A DNA stretch of 64,000 nt from positions 24,679,106-24,743,105 of the forward strand of contig CM068316.1 in assembly GCA_034766995.1 (NCBI GenBank). The letters run 5' to 3'. Positions 1-15,779 of this stretch are shown here, one piece after another; positions within the stretch are counted from its first letter, which is position 1; every line of letters starts with the position of its first letter. This DNA comes from Acanthacorydalis orientalis. Taxonomy: Eukaryota > Arthropoda > Insecta > Megaloptera > Corydalidae. The notes under the pieces were generated by a model, which was given only the letters and a program-made list of their open reading frames with translations, did not search any database and was not told the origin of the DNA. The position numbers and the translations under genes are program-made.

Positions 1-437
1 AATCTCTCTTTATTTGCCGTTTTAAAAAATTCTTGAACTTGAAAGTATATGAATGATCACTACTAACTTCTACTGATATGCTAATAAGGAAGGTTGGCTG
101 ATTAATGTAATATTCAAGTAGTATTTTGAAAAAGACATGTTTTGAAGATAAAGAAATATTTTCAGAGTAAATGTATTCCATTAAAATCTTATTGATTTTA
201 GCTAATGTTCATAGCTCTTCTAGTACTATCAAATATTACTGTTCTGAAAACAATAAAGACACATTTGTCATCAAATATCACACATATTCTTTATAATTAA
301 TGAATCAAGAAATTTAACATTAAAGATGTCTTTCAATTTAAAAAAAATATCATAGTAAAATATTTCATCGCATTGCATATATAGCGTTTGGGAAAATGAT
401 GAAAAATAATAATTTTGAGCTCAGTTTTAGCATTTCT
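1..437. other. AT-rich stretch, no gene seen
   Basis: No supported reading frame, RNA gene or repeat was recognised here. Base composition matches the surrounding non-coding DNA. The stretch ends at the TTAA that flanks the MITE starting at 442. Confidence 0.6.
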
Positions 438-441
438 TTAA

Positions 442-736
442 CCCTTTCTTCTCTTTATGTCTTTCGCCACTATGCTTCCGCTATACGGATACTCGAATCA
501 CGAATACGACGTTAGTATACGGGTCTATTACGATGAGAAAGTACACTTCACTGCGGAGAGAGCATTTGATACTTTGCGACCTAATGTTGAGAGTGGGCTC
601 TGACAAAAAACAAAATAATTACGAAACAAACAAAATCAGTTGCGATGGAGATAACAAGCTATGCTATGTTCGAGTAGAGTTGTGAATCAATGCAAAATTT
701 TAACGGGTGACATAGTCACCGGTAGTATCGAAAGGG
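442..736. mobile_element. piggyBac-type MITE with TTAA duplications
   Basis: A 295-bp segment begins CCCTTTC and ends GAAAGGG, so its ends are inverted repeats. It is flanked on both sides by TTAA (438-441 and 737-740), the target duplication made by piggyBac transposases. It is richer in GC than its flanks and has no long open frame, so it is a non-autonomous element. Near the right end is a short palindrome, GGTGAC-ATA-GTCACC. Assignment to the piggyBac superfamily rests on the TTAA and the CCCTTT end. Confidence 0.75.
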
Positions 737-740
737 TTAA

Positions 741-2329
741 AAAAATAATTTAAAAATCAAAGAAGTTATCACACTAGCAAATAACGGTGAGTAAATGATA
801 TAAAGAATGTTAGATTGATATAAAAAGCAATGCAAGACATTGACATTAAACAAGTTTCGAAATACTTGAGAATTTAATATATAAATACCTATTAGATTTG
901 AAACAAGAATGTTTGTATGAGAAAAAAACTAGTACCAACCAGTGAGAAGTTTATGAGTAGCAACATGCTCAGACTTAAACATTGAAAGGTTTTCCAATAT
1001 CTTAAATCATATTCCTGTTGATTACACTTTGAAGAAGGATAAATATCCCAATATGCATTGAAGTTTAGTTATTAAATTGAAAATGATGAATGTAGCTGCT
1101 TATTATTTTATCATCTTATGATATATCTTGCACTTTTCATTCAAAAGTTTCTATCCGCGTTACTACTGTTTATTTCCATAACCATTGTATGTTTATTCTA
1201 TCCATTCTTGTTATTCTCGCTACACATTTTCCATTCATCACCGTGTTGACTGAAAACGTCGAATGATTTACATTTTTTTCTCTCTGGATTTAATTTATAT
1301 TTATGATTACGATTTCGCTTCTTATTAAATAAAGTTTAAGTACATATTGATTAAATAGTTTTATTTTTAAATAAAATGTAATCTTTAATTTAAATATTGA
1401 ATTATTTTGTTCAAATTAACTCCAACCTACTTTTATTCTGCTGATAACTTTCTAAGCGAATGAACCTTTTTCTTGCTAATATAACCTAACTCTAAACTAG
1501 ATTTTTTCTAATGTTGTTGAGTACCTACTTGAATTTATTTTTAAGTAAAGTTGATTAGATTATATACAACAGTAAAATTTATTGTTTTGCTTTTATTTGT
1601 TATGTAACTTATTTTTATATTTTTTAAAAGTATGGTAATTCTTAGAACAATCCCAAGTGTGCAAGGGTGAAAGGATGTCTTTTGAACGTTTCACAAAAAT
1701 AAACAGTCGTCTTCCTTCCACACTTAATTTTTCTGTTTGAACAGACCATACAATCATGATGTTTCCCTTATGGCCCTAGTTGTAAAATGTGGTTTTCCAT
1801 CAAGACGATTTTCTAAATCTGATGTTGACGGTCTACCCGTTTTTTTGTTCCTTATCTGAAATTTGTCACTAAGGGAACCACTAATTTACATATAAAGCGT
1901 AGATGGGTTTCTGATTTCACACTATTCCTTTTCACGAAATTTTATATAAAATGTACGAATTGATGGTACATATTTCTAAACCCTAGAAGAAAAGTTTTCA
2001 CCACCATTTAATGGATTAACGTAAAAAAGAATAATTTGATCCATATTGATCAGCAAGATTAACACTCTCCAGAAACTTATTGTAATTCAAAATTACTTGG
2101 GGTTTTCTTATTTCTACTACGGCACTGCCTCTCACTTTTCTATTCATAAGTGGTTTTCATTTTCGGTATGTAAAATATATCATATGAATAATGAATGTTC
2201 TTTTTTCGTATTTTTAATTTTGTTTCTTGTTTTCACTACACAGGAATTTCATCAAATCGAAAAATAAATATTTGCTATCTGTGTCAATATTACTTTTCTA
2301 AAATAATAAATAAAAATAATCGACTAATA
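741..2329. other. Mostly empty AT-rich DNA with an unassigned GC-richer patch
   Basis: No host gene is supported. From about 1690 to 1860 the minus strand stays open across a moderately GC-rich patch containing KKTGRPSTSDLENR, which has the flavour of a transposase DNA-binding linker, but no family could be assigned. The plus-strand frames after 2046 look like chance openings in AT-rich sequence. Confidence 0.4.
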
Positions 2330-2434
2330 AATATGCCACAACAGCAAATGATTATTTTGGTCACGTCGGGTGATATACGAGTTTTATAGTAAATCTGTAT
2401 TGTCATCTCCAGCGTGACATACGAGTTCAAAGGG
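2330..2434. mobile_element. Probable single end of a piggyBac-like element
   Basis: The segment ends CAAAGGG followed by TTAA (2435-2438), resembling the right end of the MITE at 442-736. Two imperfect copies of a motif like GTGAYATACGAGTT lie within it, at about 2368 and 2414. No matching left end with TTAA was found, so this is at best a truncated copy. Confidence 0.4.
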
Positions 2435-2740
2435 TTAATACACAGAAAATACATTGTTCATTAACCATGTATTTTCTCGTTCCTTTTTGTATTTATATTT
2501 CTAGACAGACAAATGCAATTAGCAATTTTAATTTCATTTTATTTCATTCTGAGACTTATTCTTCAACTGGTTTTATTTCATTCTTTAATTATATTATTTA
2601 GTTCTTTTGGATTTTTTACGAAAATTACAATATCCTCAGTAATATCGAGGGATCTTAGTCTAACGCCTTTTATTTCTATTCCTTTATCTTTTCGATTGAA
2701 TGATTTGCTAATAGAAAAAGCAATTTTTAACATTTACTAT

Positions 2741-2946
2741 AAGGGTGATTCAATTTAAGCTTCCACGTAGAAGTATTAAAGGGGTCGGTGGTTAATAAAA
2801 GTCATGTTATTTTTTTTATTATTTTAATTCAGCTCGATGCTAAAATACAATTGAACTAAAATACTAAATGGAGGATAACATGGCTTTTTTTAATTTTTGC
2901 GTTTTTTTTAGTACTTTCGTGTGAAATCCTAAGTTGAATCACCTTA
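2741..2946. mobile_element. TA-flanked MITE, family A copy 1
   Basis: The left end reads GGGTGATTCAATTTAAGC and the right end is its near inverse (AAGTTGAATCACC), each bordered by TATAA/TTATA. The inner part has a second inverted motif, AGAAGTATTAAA against TTAGTACTTTCGT. Related copies lie at 22685-22802 and 32604-32907. No coding capacity is seen. TA flanks suggest mobilisation by a Tc1/mariner-type transposase. Confidence 0.75.
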
Positions 2947-4625
<1,679 letters not shown>

Positions 4626-4684
4626 TATATATATATATATATATATATCATCATGTATTAACAGGGGCTGAAGATGATGAAGAT

Positions 4685-4729
4685 GAGGCCTTTATTCAGC
4701 AGTGGATTACACTGCTGAATAAAGGCCTC
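4685..4729. repeat. Perfect 20-bp inverted repeat at an RTE tail-to-tail junction
   Basis: Arms 4685-4704 and 4710-4729 are exact reverse complements around the 5-bp spacer GATTA. The right arm is the end of the minus-strand RTE. The left arm plus 4660-4684 is the same 3' terminal sequence in plus orientation. It can form a stable hairpin. Confidence 0.9.
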
Positions 4730-7687
4730 TTCCATGATTTTCCATTTTGTTCGATTCAGTGCCTCTCTTTTCCACAGTTTTCCAATAAAGTTTTTAATAT
4801 CCTTATCCCATCTGTTCATTGGTCTCTTTCTGGGTCTTTTCATATTCTTTGGTTCCCAGTCAATAATTTCTCTTGTCCATCGGTTGTCTTCTCTTCTTGC
4901 GATATGTCCCACCCATTTCCATTTCAGACTCTTTACTCTTCTTATTATATCTGTGACTCCTGTTTGTTTTCGTATCCATTCTATTCTCTTTCTATCTCTT
5001 CTTGTTATTCCCAACATGCATCGTTCCATACTTCGTTGTGTTGTTTGGAGTCTTTGAACTATTTTGGCGTTAAGTACCCATGTTTCGCTGCCGTAGGTAA
5101 GGACTGGTAGTATACACTGATCAAATACTTTTTTCTTTAAACAGAGTGGGATTGTTGATTTAAATATCGATGCGTTTCGTCCAAAAGAGCTCCAACCCAT
5201 TTTTATTCTCCTATTTACTTCTTCAGTGAATGATCCATCTCTGTTGATAAGTTGGCCTAGATAGACATATTTCGTAACTTCTTCTATTTCCGTTCCTTTT
5301 ATTTCAATTTTCTTCGGACATACAAACGCATTGAACAGTACTTTTGTCTTTGTATGATTCATGTTGAGGCCGATTTTTTGACTGGCATCGTTTAGTTCTT
5401 CTATCCTCTTTTGCAACTCTTCCGGAGTATTTGCGAAAATAACTATATCATCGACAAAAAGGAGATGGCTTAATCTTTCGCCCTTTATTTCGATTCCTTT
5501 GTCCTCCCAGTCGAGCAGTTTGAATACTTCTTCCAAGGTCGCAGTAAACAATTTCGGAGAAATTGCATCTCCCTGTCTTACACCTTTCTCGATTTTTATC
5601 TTTCTTGTTTCTTCATGTTGCTTCACCGACATCGTTGCTTTTTTATAGATGTTATCTAGCAGCTCGATATATGTGCCCTCTATGCACTGGTTCTTCAATG
5701 GAGATATTACCAACAAGGTGGTGATGGAGTCGAAAGCCTTCTCGTAGTCTATAAATCCAAGACATACTGGTATTTGGTATTCATTTGACCGGCTTATTAC
5801 TTCTCTCACTACTTGAATATGATCCATTGTACTAAATCCGGTTCTAAATCCTGCTTGTTCCCTTGGTTGGGCGAAATCTAGTGGCACTTGTAGGCGTCTC
5901 GAAGTTATTTTTGTAAATATCTTATATATCGTAGGTAGTAAACTAATCGGCCGATAGTTTTTCAAATCCTCTTTATCTCCTTACTTGTGTAGAAGAATTA
6001 CGGTGGCTTCGTTCCATTTATCTGGGATAGTTCTTTTTTGTATACAATCAGTGAATATATCAGCGAGAACTTTTTCTGTTTTTTTTTCCTACTAACTTGA
6101 AAATTTCTGCTATTAACCCATCATTTCCGGCTGCTCTTCCATTTTTCATATTCTTTATTGCATATGTTACCTCTTCCTGTAGCACGGGTGGGACACCTTG
6201 GTTTGTTTGTTTCCTATTCTCGTTTTCTTTGTTACATGTATTTTTGTATAGGTCTGTGTAGGAATCTTCTACTCTTTTAATGATTCCCTTTTTGTTGAAG
6301 ATTCTGCTCTCATCATCTAATTTCAAGGCAGTTATATGTTCTTTGCCAATTATTAAGCTCTGTTTCATTTTTCGGTAGCTTTTATTTTCTTCGATAGTCT
6401 TCTTAATTAGTTCATTGTTGTACTTTCGAACGTCTTCTCTAATACACTTCCTCACTGTTTTGCCAAGTTCGATATATTCGATTCGGTCTTTCACATTATC
6501 TGTTAGTTTTATTTCTCTTCTCTTATTCATTAGACATTTAGTTTTTTCTGATATTTTCTTATTTGATTTTATTTTAAGGATTCCTCCTATTTCTTGCGCG
6601 GATTTTTTGATAATTTCAACCACTTTTTCTTCTACATTCGCATCTACGTTCTCCAATATATCAAAACGGTTTTTTAATTCTATTTCAAATTCTACTTTTC
6701 TCTCTTCTAGAGTTTGAATATTAATTGTCTTCCTCGGAGTCCTGAAAAGTTTTCTTCTTTCCAGTCTTGCATTTATGCGTATTCTGCTTCTTACCATCCG
6801 ATGATCGCTCCCGGCATTAAATCTATTTAATACGGAACAATCTCCCATAATTGATTTTTTATTTACCAGGATGTAGTCTATTTCGTTTTTAATATTATTG
6901 GGACCTTTCCATGTCCATTTCCTTTTGATATTTTTCTTGAAAAAAGAGTTCATCACATATAAACCCGTGCTCTCTGCAAAATCAATTAGTCGATTTCCTC
7001 TTTCATTCCTTGTTCCAAAGCCAAATTTTCCAACTACATTATCGTTTTCTTGCCTTTCTCCGATCTTTGCGTTAAAATCTCCCATTATAATTTTGTAGTG
7101 ACAGTTTCCCTTGTCGTTAAGTTTTCCCACTTCTTGATAGAAATCTTCAACTTCTTCGTCCTTATGAGCTGTTATAGGCGCGTAGACTTGCATGATTTGG
7201 ATTTGATACCTCTTCGATATTTGAATTACAATCACGCCGCACGTTCTGATGTGCTTTCTATTTCCACAATGTTATCTTTTAGTTTCTTATTTACGATAAA
7301 TCCGATTCCTCCTATATTTCCTTTTTCTGATCCACGGTAGTAAAGATCTCCGTTTTTCAGTTCCAGCGTTTTTTCTCCTTTTCTTCGTACTTTACTAAGT
7401 CCTATAATGTCCCACTTAATTTTGGTCAGTTCTTCTAGGAGTTCTTCCAGTTTCTCTTCGTTCGATAGTGACCTGCAATTATAGGTAGATATATTAAGCG
7501 TAGATGACCTGCGGAAAGAATAGAGAGAAGGGCAGTCGGTGTTTAGATTCCGGGGATTCTTAGCACCCTCTGCCATCTTGCCTTGGTCCCTGCTACTGCC
7601 ACAGCGGGGGACAAGTAGGCCTCTGGAGAATGACGGCCGTTGCGTATTTGTACTCATCATGTAAGGTTTGGGATCATGACTCGCCAC
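4710..7687 (-). pseudogene. RTE endonuclease-reverse transcriptase polyprotein, broken
   Basis: Reading from 7687 downward: the endonuclease domain starts near TLNISTYNCRSL and keeps the GDFNAKIG and SDHRMV catalytic motifs. The metal-binding glutamate of the usual LSEVRR motif is lysine here (LSKVRR). The RT domain has NYRPISLL, IDYEKAFDS, GVRQGDAISP and the active site FVDD (commonly FADD or YADD). The C-terminal region includes YGSETWVL and WVGHIARRE. Breaks seen: a one-base frameshift near 7235, another near 6085 in a run of T (A on the coding strand), and a TAA stop near 5981. With so few lesions it was probably active recently; the E-to-K change suggests this copy could not nick DNA itself. 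Confidence 0.88.
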
Positions 7688-7858
7688 GCTGATCCCACTT
7701 GCGTGTTGGCGAGTACCTCTTCATTTTGGCCGGGAATAATTTTCAAGTTTTCTCTGTATGGTTAAATCTACCAATATTCAAAGAATATCACAGTACATCT
7801 CCTTGAAATCCCGTTCGCACCTTCCCGCCGCTTTGAGGCAATGAAGTAGGAATTTGGA

Positions 7859-7860
<2 letters not shown>

Positions 7861-7930
<70 letters not shown>

Positions 7931-7950
7931 TAGATAGATATAGATAGATA
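7861..7950. repeat. (TA)n and GATA microsatellite
   Basis: Nearly pure (TA)n from 7861 to 7928, followed by a short GATA-type run. It abuts the 5' end of the RTE element. Confidence 0.9.
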
Positions 7951-8630
7951 AATAGAAAGAGTGAAAATAAAAAATAAAATATCTATAAATAATGAAATTT
8001 TTAAAAGTTCATTTCATCCACATTTATTATAGTCCAATGGATGGGGATAAAATTCGGAACTATCCTTACATCAGAATGGACCGTCTGATCCTGGTTGTGA
8101 AATGGCCGGGTGGCTGGGGTAGGGGTGTCTAGAACATAATTACATTTTGTGAACTGTCAGACCTTACGCTGTCACGATCAGCGCGAAATAAGGGTTAAAT
8201 TTCGGTTTTTAAAATATCTTGATTCCTGTTGTAGCTACAAAAAAAAATTAAACCCCATTTTGTAGGGAATTTAATTCTCTAAAACTTTGATTCTTATACT
8301 TTTTTCGTGCGATGAATATTTTTTTATTTATTGCAAAAAAAAAAACAGTAAAAAAATTTCTTTTTCATTTTTCTCGTTTGTTGTCCATTTGAGATTAAAG
8401 ATACCAATACCATATGGTACACGCTGCCTTTTCCAGCTATTGATTCTAAAAATTATAAAGTTATGATAAATTTACTTATATTGCATTAAAAATTAATAAT
8501 AACTGTAGAAGATTAGTCCTGTATCCCATAAAATAACAAAATTATAATTTTTTAATTTGTTAAAAAAATGCATATGCGATTTTTGAAAAACGACATTTTT
8601 GTACTTTGATAATTTTTGTTTCAAGATGCA
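7951..8630. other. Non-coding DNA with a GC-richer unassigned patch
   Basis: No gene recognised. From about 8030 to 8200 the sequence is clearly less AT-rich than its flanks (contains GGTGGCTGGGGTAGGGG) and may be a transposon remnant. No terminal repeats or protein similarity were seen. Confidence 0.4.
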
Positions 8631-8643
8631 TATATATATATAC

Positions 8644-8708
<65 letters not shown>
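8631..8708. repeat. (TA)n microsatellite
   Basis: About 78 bp of (TA)n with a few TACATA interruptions near the left end. Confidence 0.9.
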
Positions 8709-8712
<4 letters not shown>

Positions 8713-8839
8713 AGATCACCCAAATAATTTCCTAATTCGTTCCATAAAATAACAAATCAAAAAGGTATAACTCAAATCACTGAAACAAAATAAGTGAATA
8801 TTGGTACCGAAGACTATTTTTTTAAAAAAATTAATATGT

Positions 8840-10067
8840 GATCAGTGCAAAAGTTCGTATACGATTTGAAATTGAAACTCGGGCGATTATTTTCGCAGAA
8901 AACTCTTTTATTAATCACTTATGTATTCACCATCGTTTTCTGCAATCATTTTTTAACCCTCAAGCAGCTGCTTGATTCCTAGTTCGTAAAAGCTGCGTGG
9001 TTTTTCGACAAAAAAGGCGTTGAGATGGTTTTTGACGCACTCCACGGTGTCAATTTTTTTACCATTTAAACTGTTCTGCAGCGACCGGAGCAAATGATAA
9101 TCCGAAGATGCAATGTCCGGAGAATACGGTGGATGCGACATGATTTCCCATTTCAACTGCTACAGTTTTTGTAGAGTCAGTTTTGCTGTATATGGTTTTG
9201 CGTTGTCGTGGTGGAAGATGACCCGTTTGCGATTGGCCAAAATAGAACTCTTTACTTTAATTTCTACATTCAGTTCGGTTAGTTGTTAACAGTACTTCTC
9301 CTTTGTAATCGTTTCGATCCGTAGGAGCAGCACAAAATAAACAACACCTTTGCAATCCCGCCAAACACACAGCAACACCTTCATTAGATGCAAGCCAGCT
9401 TTGGCGAATGGTTTTGCCGCTTCATCCGCTTATTTCTACGTTCGTCTGCATCGGACGTTGTACAGGATCCATTTCTTATCGCTAGTCACCAACCGATCCA
9501 AAAAAGACTCTCTGTTGAGGCTTCCAAGCAAAGATACTGCCGAAGTGTTGAGATCAAACTTGTTTTTTTTAGTCAACCAATGCGGCACACATGTATCGAG
9601 CGTCAACGTGAACCACAGTCTCTTTAAATAACGAAATGCAGTCGATCTGTAAACATTGAGTGTCTCGGCAACGTCTTCCGTCGATATTCATGAATTATTG
9701 TCAACTATAGCTGGGTTTAGATGACCAGAGCGGGGTTGATCTTCAAAGTTAAAATCATCAAATCGAAATTTAACGAACCATTTCTTCATAGTTGGAAGTG
9801 ATGGTGCATGGTTCAAATAAACCTTCCGAATATTTTTCATTACTGCGTCCGAAATTCTTACAACATAATGTGACGAAAGTGTATTTTTTCATTATCCATT
9901 TTCAAAAATGTTTCTTACACACAAATCGAATCAAAACAAATGCGTTTGATACTCAAATGACAGCCGTGACTGACTTTCAAAAGATATATAACATGAATAC
10001 ATTTCAGAGTTACATGCGGCACCCGTAACACCACTTATTGAATCGTATACGAACTTTTACACTGATC
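8840..10067 (-). mobile_element. Complete but decayed mariner element
   Basis: The left end (8840-8866) and the inverse of the right end (10041-10067) match at 26 of 27 positions, starting GATCAGTG. This 1,228-bp span is the usual size for mariner. On the minus strand the transposase can be followed through several frames: a late segment with FHHDNAKPYTAKLT, then HPPYSPDIASSDYH (third catalytic Asp of the D,D34D triad), ending near 8956. Stops and frameshifts are scattered through it, so it cannot make transposase. A clear TA duplication was not established. Confidence 0.88.
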
Positions 10068-10121
10068 CAAAATATTCAATTAACCTCGAAGAAATAAATT
10101 GTTGGTAATTATAAAATATAT

Positions 10122-10127
<6 letters not shown>

Positions 10128-10178
<51 letters not shown>
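10128..10178. repeat. (TA)n microsatellite
   Basis: About 50 bp of (TA)n just outside the mariner that ends at 10067. Confidence 0.85.
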
Positions 10179-10374
10179 ACTAAAAAAATAAACAAAAAAT
10201 ATTATTCAAAACAAATAAAATACATACACATTCAAAACACGCCCAAAATTATTCTTTGCTACATAAACTACTCTCGTAAGATAACGTCATAGGTAAAAAT
10301 CCGAAAATTAAAGTATGAAGTGTAGATATTGGACAAAAACAACTAAACAGTTTCCTCCAATCAACCGCTCATGA

Positions 10375-10880
10375 TCAGGTTCGTAGCCAGACGATCATAT
10401 TAGTGAGGACAAACACATTTTTTGCTAGGGCAAATTTTTTTATGTCAAATTTATTTAGCCTCATACCTAGAACCAAATCTATATGAAAAAAACATCCATT
10501 TTGGAAAATTTTATTATTAAAAAAGTAATTGCATAATTCATATTATGTAATAAGACAAGTTATTAAAACGCAATAATTTATTAAAACAAATTACAAGTTT
10601 TTAAAATAACAAAGAAGTTCTTTTTGATTTAACGTAATAATTTAACATAATTATAATTTCTGCGTTGTCCGTGGAAACGCGCTCATAAAAACGATTTTTT
10701 TTACGCCTAGAAACGTTTTTAATCATTAAAGTAAACCCATCAGAAAGATTTTCCCAATGATTCTTCATAACTTTCAAATCTCCCAAAATTGTACATTTAG
10801 TTAGGGAGGCAAACGGTAACCAGGTAGTAACCAGGAGAAGCAATACCTCCCCCTCCCCCGGCGCCCGTTTGACTTCGGTC
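10375..10880. mobile_element. Possible hAT-type remnant
   Basis: Near 10380 the sequence reads GGTTCGTAGCCAGACGATC followed by a purine-rich run with GGACAAACAC, and near 10860 it has a pyrimidine-rich block (CCTCCCCCTCCCCCGGCGCC). This arrangement recalls ends of some hAT elements, which often carry a GCGTAGCCAG motif. No transposase and no 8-bp duplication were found. The minus-strand frame at 10601-10897 has no recognisable domain. Confidence 0.2.
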
Positions 10881-11207
10881 CTGGTCATGATGTTCAATGT
10901 TAAGAATATTCATTACAATTAAAGAGAAATTCACACATTAAATTTGCTGAGTAATTGACATTTCAAGATTAATAACACTAAGATATAGGAGAACTTTTTT
11001 TAATAATAAATCGTTAATGATTATTAATTAAACCAAATATATTCTACTATTTACAAAGTCTGACCTAAAATTTGCTGATAAAAATTCTGGTATAAAAACA
11101 AATATAAGATTTTGTACCTCTTAAATGAAACGTCGAAAACCATACGTCAATATAATTTTATTATTCATTTTACATTTTTAAGAACTTTAAAGAATCTTTA
11201 AACAAAT

Positions 11208-11263
<56 letters not shown>
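11208..11263. repeat. (CT)n-(TA)n compound microsatellite
   Basis: A short (TC)n run (11208-11226) passes directly into (TA)n (to 11263), at the edge of the mariner fragment that follows. Confidence 0.9.
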
Positions 11264-11264
<1 letters not shown>

Positions 11265-11267
11265 GTG

Positions 11268-11975
11268 GGTATTTTGATGAGTAATTTGGTTCGATATTGA
11301 AAACAACAGATTCAGTTACAAAGTGTACTTTATTTTTCAACACAATCTCATCGAACTCAAGGCACTTGCCTCAACGTTTGTCCAGTCTCGCGATTTCCTT
11401 TCGGTACTGTGTTTCTTCAAGGTTCTCAAAATAGTCGCTTGCGACCTCTATCTTCTGTTTATTTGACCCAAATCGCTTTTCAGTCAAGAAAATTTGTAGT
11501 TGTGGGAGCAGATGAAGTCCGAGGGAGCCAAATCAGGTGAATACAGTGGATGTGGAATGATTTAAAATTTCAATTCGGATAATTTTTGCTGAATGACAAC
11601 GTTTGAATGAACCGGTGCACTGTCATAGTGAAATAATACTTTTTTCTTGGCTGTTCCGAGACATTTTTCCGCGATCACTGCCTTCAACGTCTCCAAAAGT
11701 ATTGACCAGTAACTTTTTTCTCTTCTGAAGATAATCGATCAAGAAAATACCTTTCGCATTCCAAAAAACTGCGTTAATTACTGCGTTAAGTGGACTGTTT
11801 TAATTGCTTCTGGTGTATAATGGTAAATTCAAGTTGTATCTATGGTCACAAAACACCGAATAAAAACCGTTGGATTCTTCTCAAACGTTTCATGAAGTCG
11901 GGTGATGTTCACGTACGAACTCGTTTTTGTTTTACAGTGAGCAAATGTTATACTCGTATCTCTTTTTTATAGGCA
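11268..11975 (-). pseudogene. Mariner transposase fragment
   Basis: Read on the minus strand in several frames, this matches the catalytic half of a mariner transposase: a VTIDTT..YHYTPEA region, FLIDYLQKRKKVTGQY, a block corresponding to HYDSAPVHSN, then PHPLYSPDLAPSDF near 11545. Many stops and frame changes are present. No terminal inverted repeats were identified; the low-coordinate side stops close to the microsatellite at 11263. Confidence 0.75.
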
Positions 11976-14797
<2,822 letters not shown>

Positions 14798-15635
14798 ATA
14801 CAGTGATCAAATATTGTTATTAGTATAAAACTTTCTTCATTTTATTATTTAGAATAACCGGCGATTGTTTATAATAATTAATTGTATACTTCAATGTGAA
14901 AATATAAAGTCACAATTAAATGAGACAATTTGATACAGTTAACAAATTTAATAAATAATAGATATCAAAATCAAAGTATTGCAAATAAAATCTCACCAAA
15001 CCGGATCTGTTTTCATCACTTATAATTTATCTTACCTATCAAAGTTTTTCCAAACCCATCATTAAATACACTTACTTGACGAGACCTGTCACTGTAATCG
15101 AAAAATGTAAACATTTAATAAACAACACACATACGTCATTATATTAACCTTTGTTTTTCTACAAGAATTGTCCAACCAGTGTCGAATTGATTAAAGCTAA
15201 TCTATCCAAAATTGTTCTATCTTATTCAAGCCTATTTTAATCTATTATGACCTAATTTGGCCCTATTTGATCTAGATTAACCTAACATTACAAAAGAAAA
15301 ATATAACCTATGAATAGACACCTTGCATATTCTATCAGGTTAGACTACATTTTCTACAAGATGTTTCGAAGATTATTATTAAATATCTATAATAACCGAA
15401 AATTGCCGATAAAACTTATTTTTTCTATACATAAATGTATATTGAGCATTCGTGAAAAACTCATGCGCATAGATAAATGTTTGTATTTTTAATTTTAAAA
15501 AAAGGTAAATATCTTAAATGATTAAGTTTTGGAATTAAATTTAAATGGCCAAATTGTTAAACCCAGTCTAGTTTTAGTTCACTCCTCCAGTAGAAAAGAT
15601 TAAGATTTATTTATATACATATACACACACTCATA

Positions 15636-15662
15636 TTATATATATATATATATATATATACA

Positions 15663-15709
<47 letters not shown>

Positions 15710-15720
15710 ATATACATATA
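15636..15720. repeat. (TA)n microsatellite
   Basis: Two (TA)n blocks separated by CATGCA, 60 bp to the left of the Tc1-like element at 15780. Confidence 0.9.
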
Positions 15721-15779
15721 AATAATTGATCTAAATGGAAATTTAAAAATTTTAATAGTCAAAGAGATTAACCATTACA

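Larger units (their letters stand above)
4650..7857 (-). mobile_element. Nearly full-length RTE-clade non-LTR retrotransposon
   Basis: A 3.2-kb element on the minus strand: an untranslated leader (about 7857-7690), an apurinic-type endonuclease, a reverse transcriptase, and a 3' end with a GAT-like short repeat next to a (TA)n run. The length, the single endonuclease-RT polyprotein and the trinucleotide tail fit the RTE clade. (TA)n tracts border it on both sides (4626-4648 and 7861-7928). A 5'-truncated sister copy of the last ~100 bp lies at 32980-33085 in plus orientation. The 3' end is altered by an inverted junction at 4685-4729. It is the best-preserved mobile element in the window. Confidence 0.9.

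Noticed and set aside
2046..2758. Several 60-80-codon frames as small genes
   Set aside because: Hydrophobic, Phe/Ile/Leu-rich readings expected by chance in AT-rich DNA; no neighbours or splice sites support them.
8840..10067. TA target duplication for the first mariner
   Set aside because: TA dinucleotides near the two ends lie at unequal distances (3 and 5 bp), so a duplication could not be claimed.
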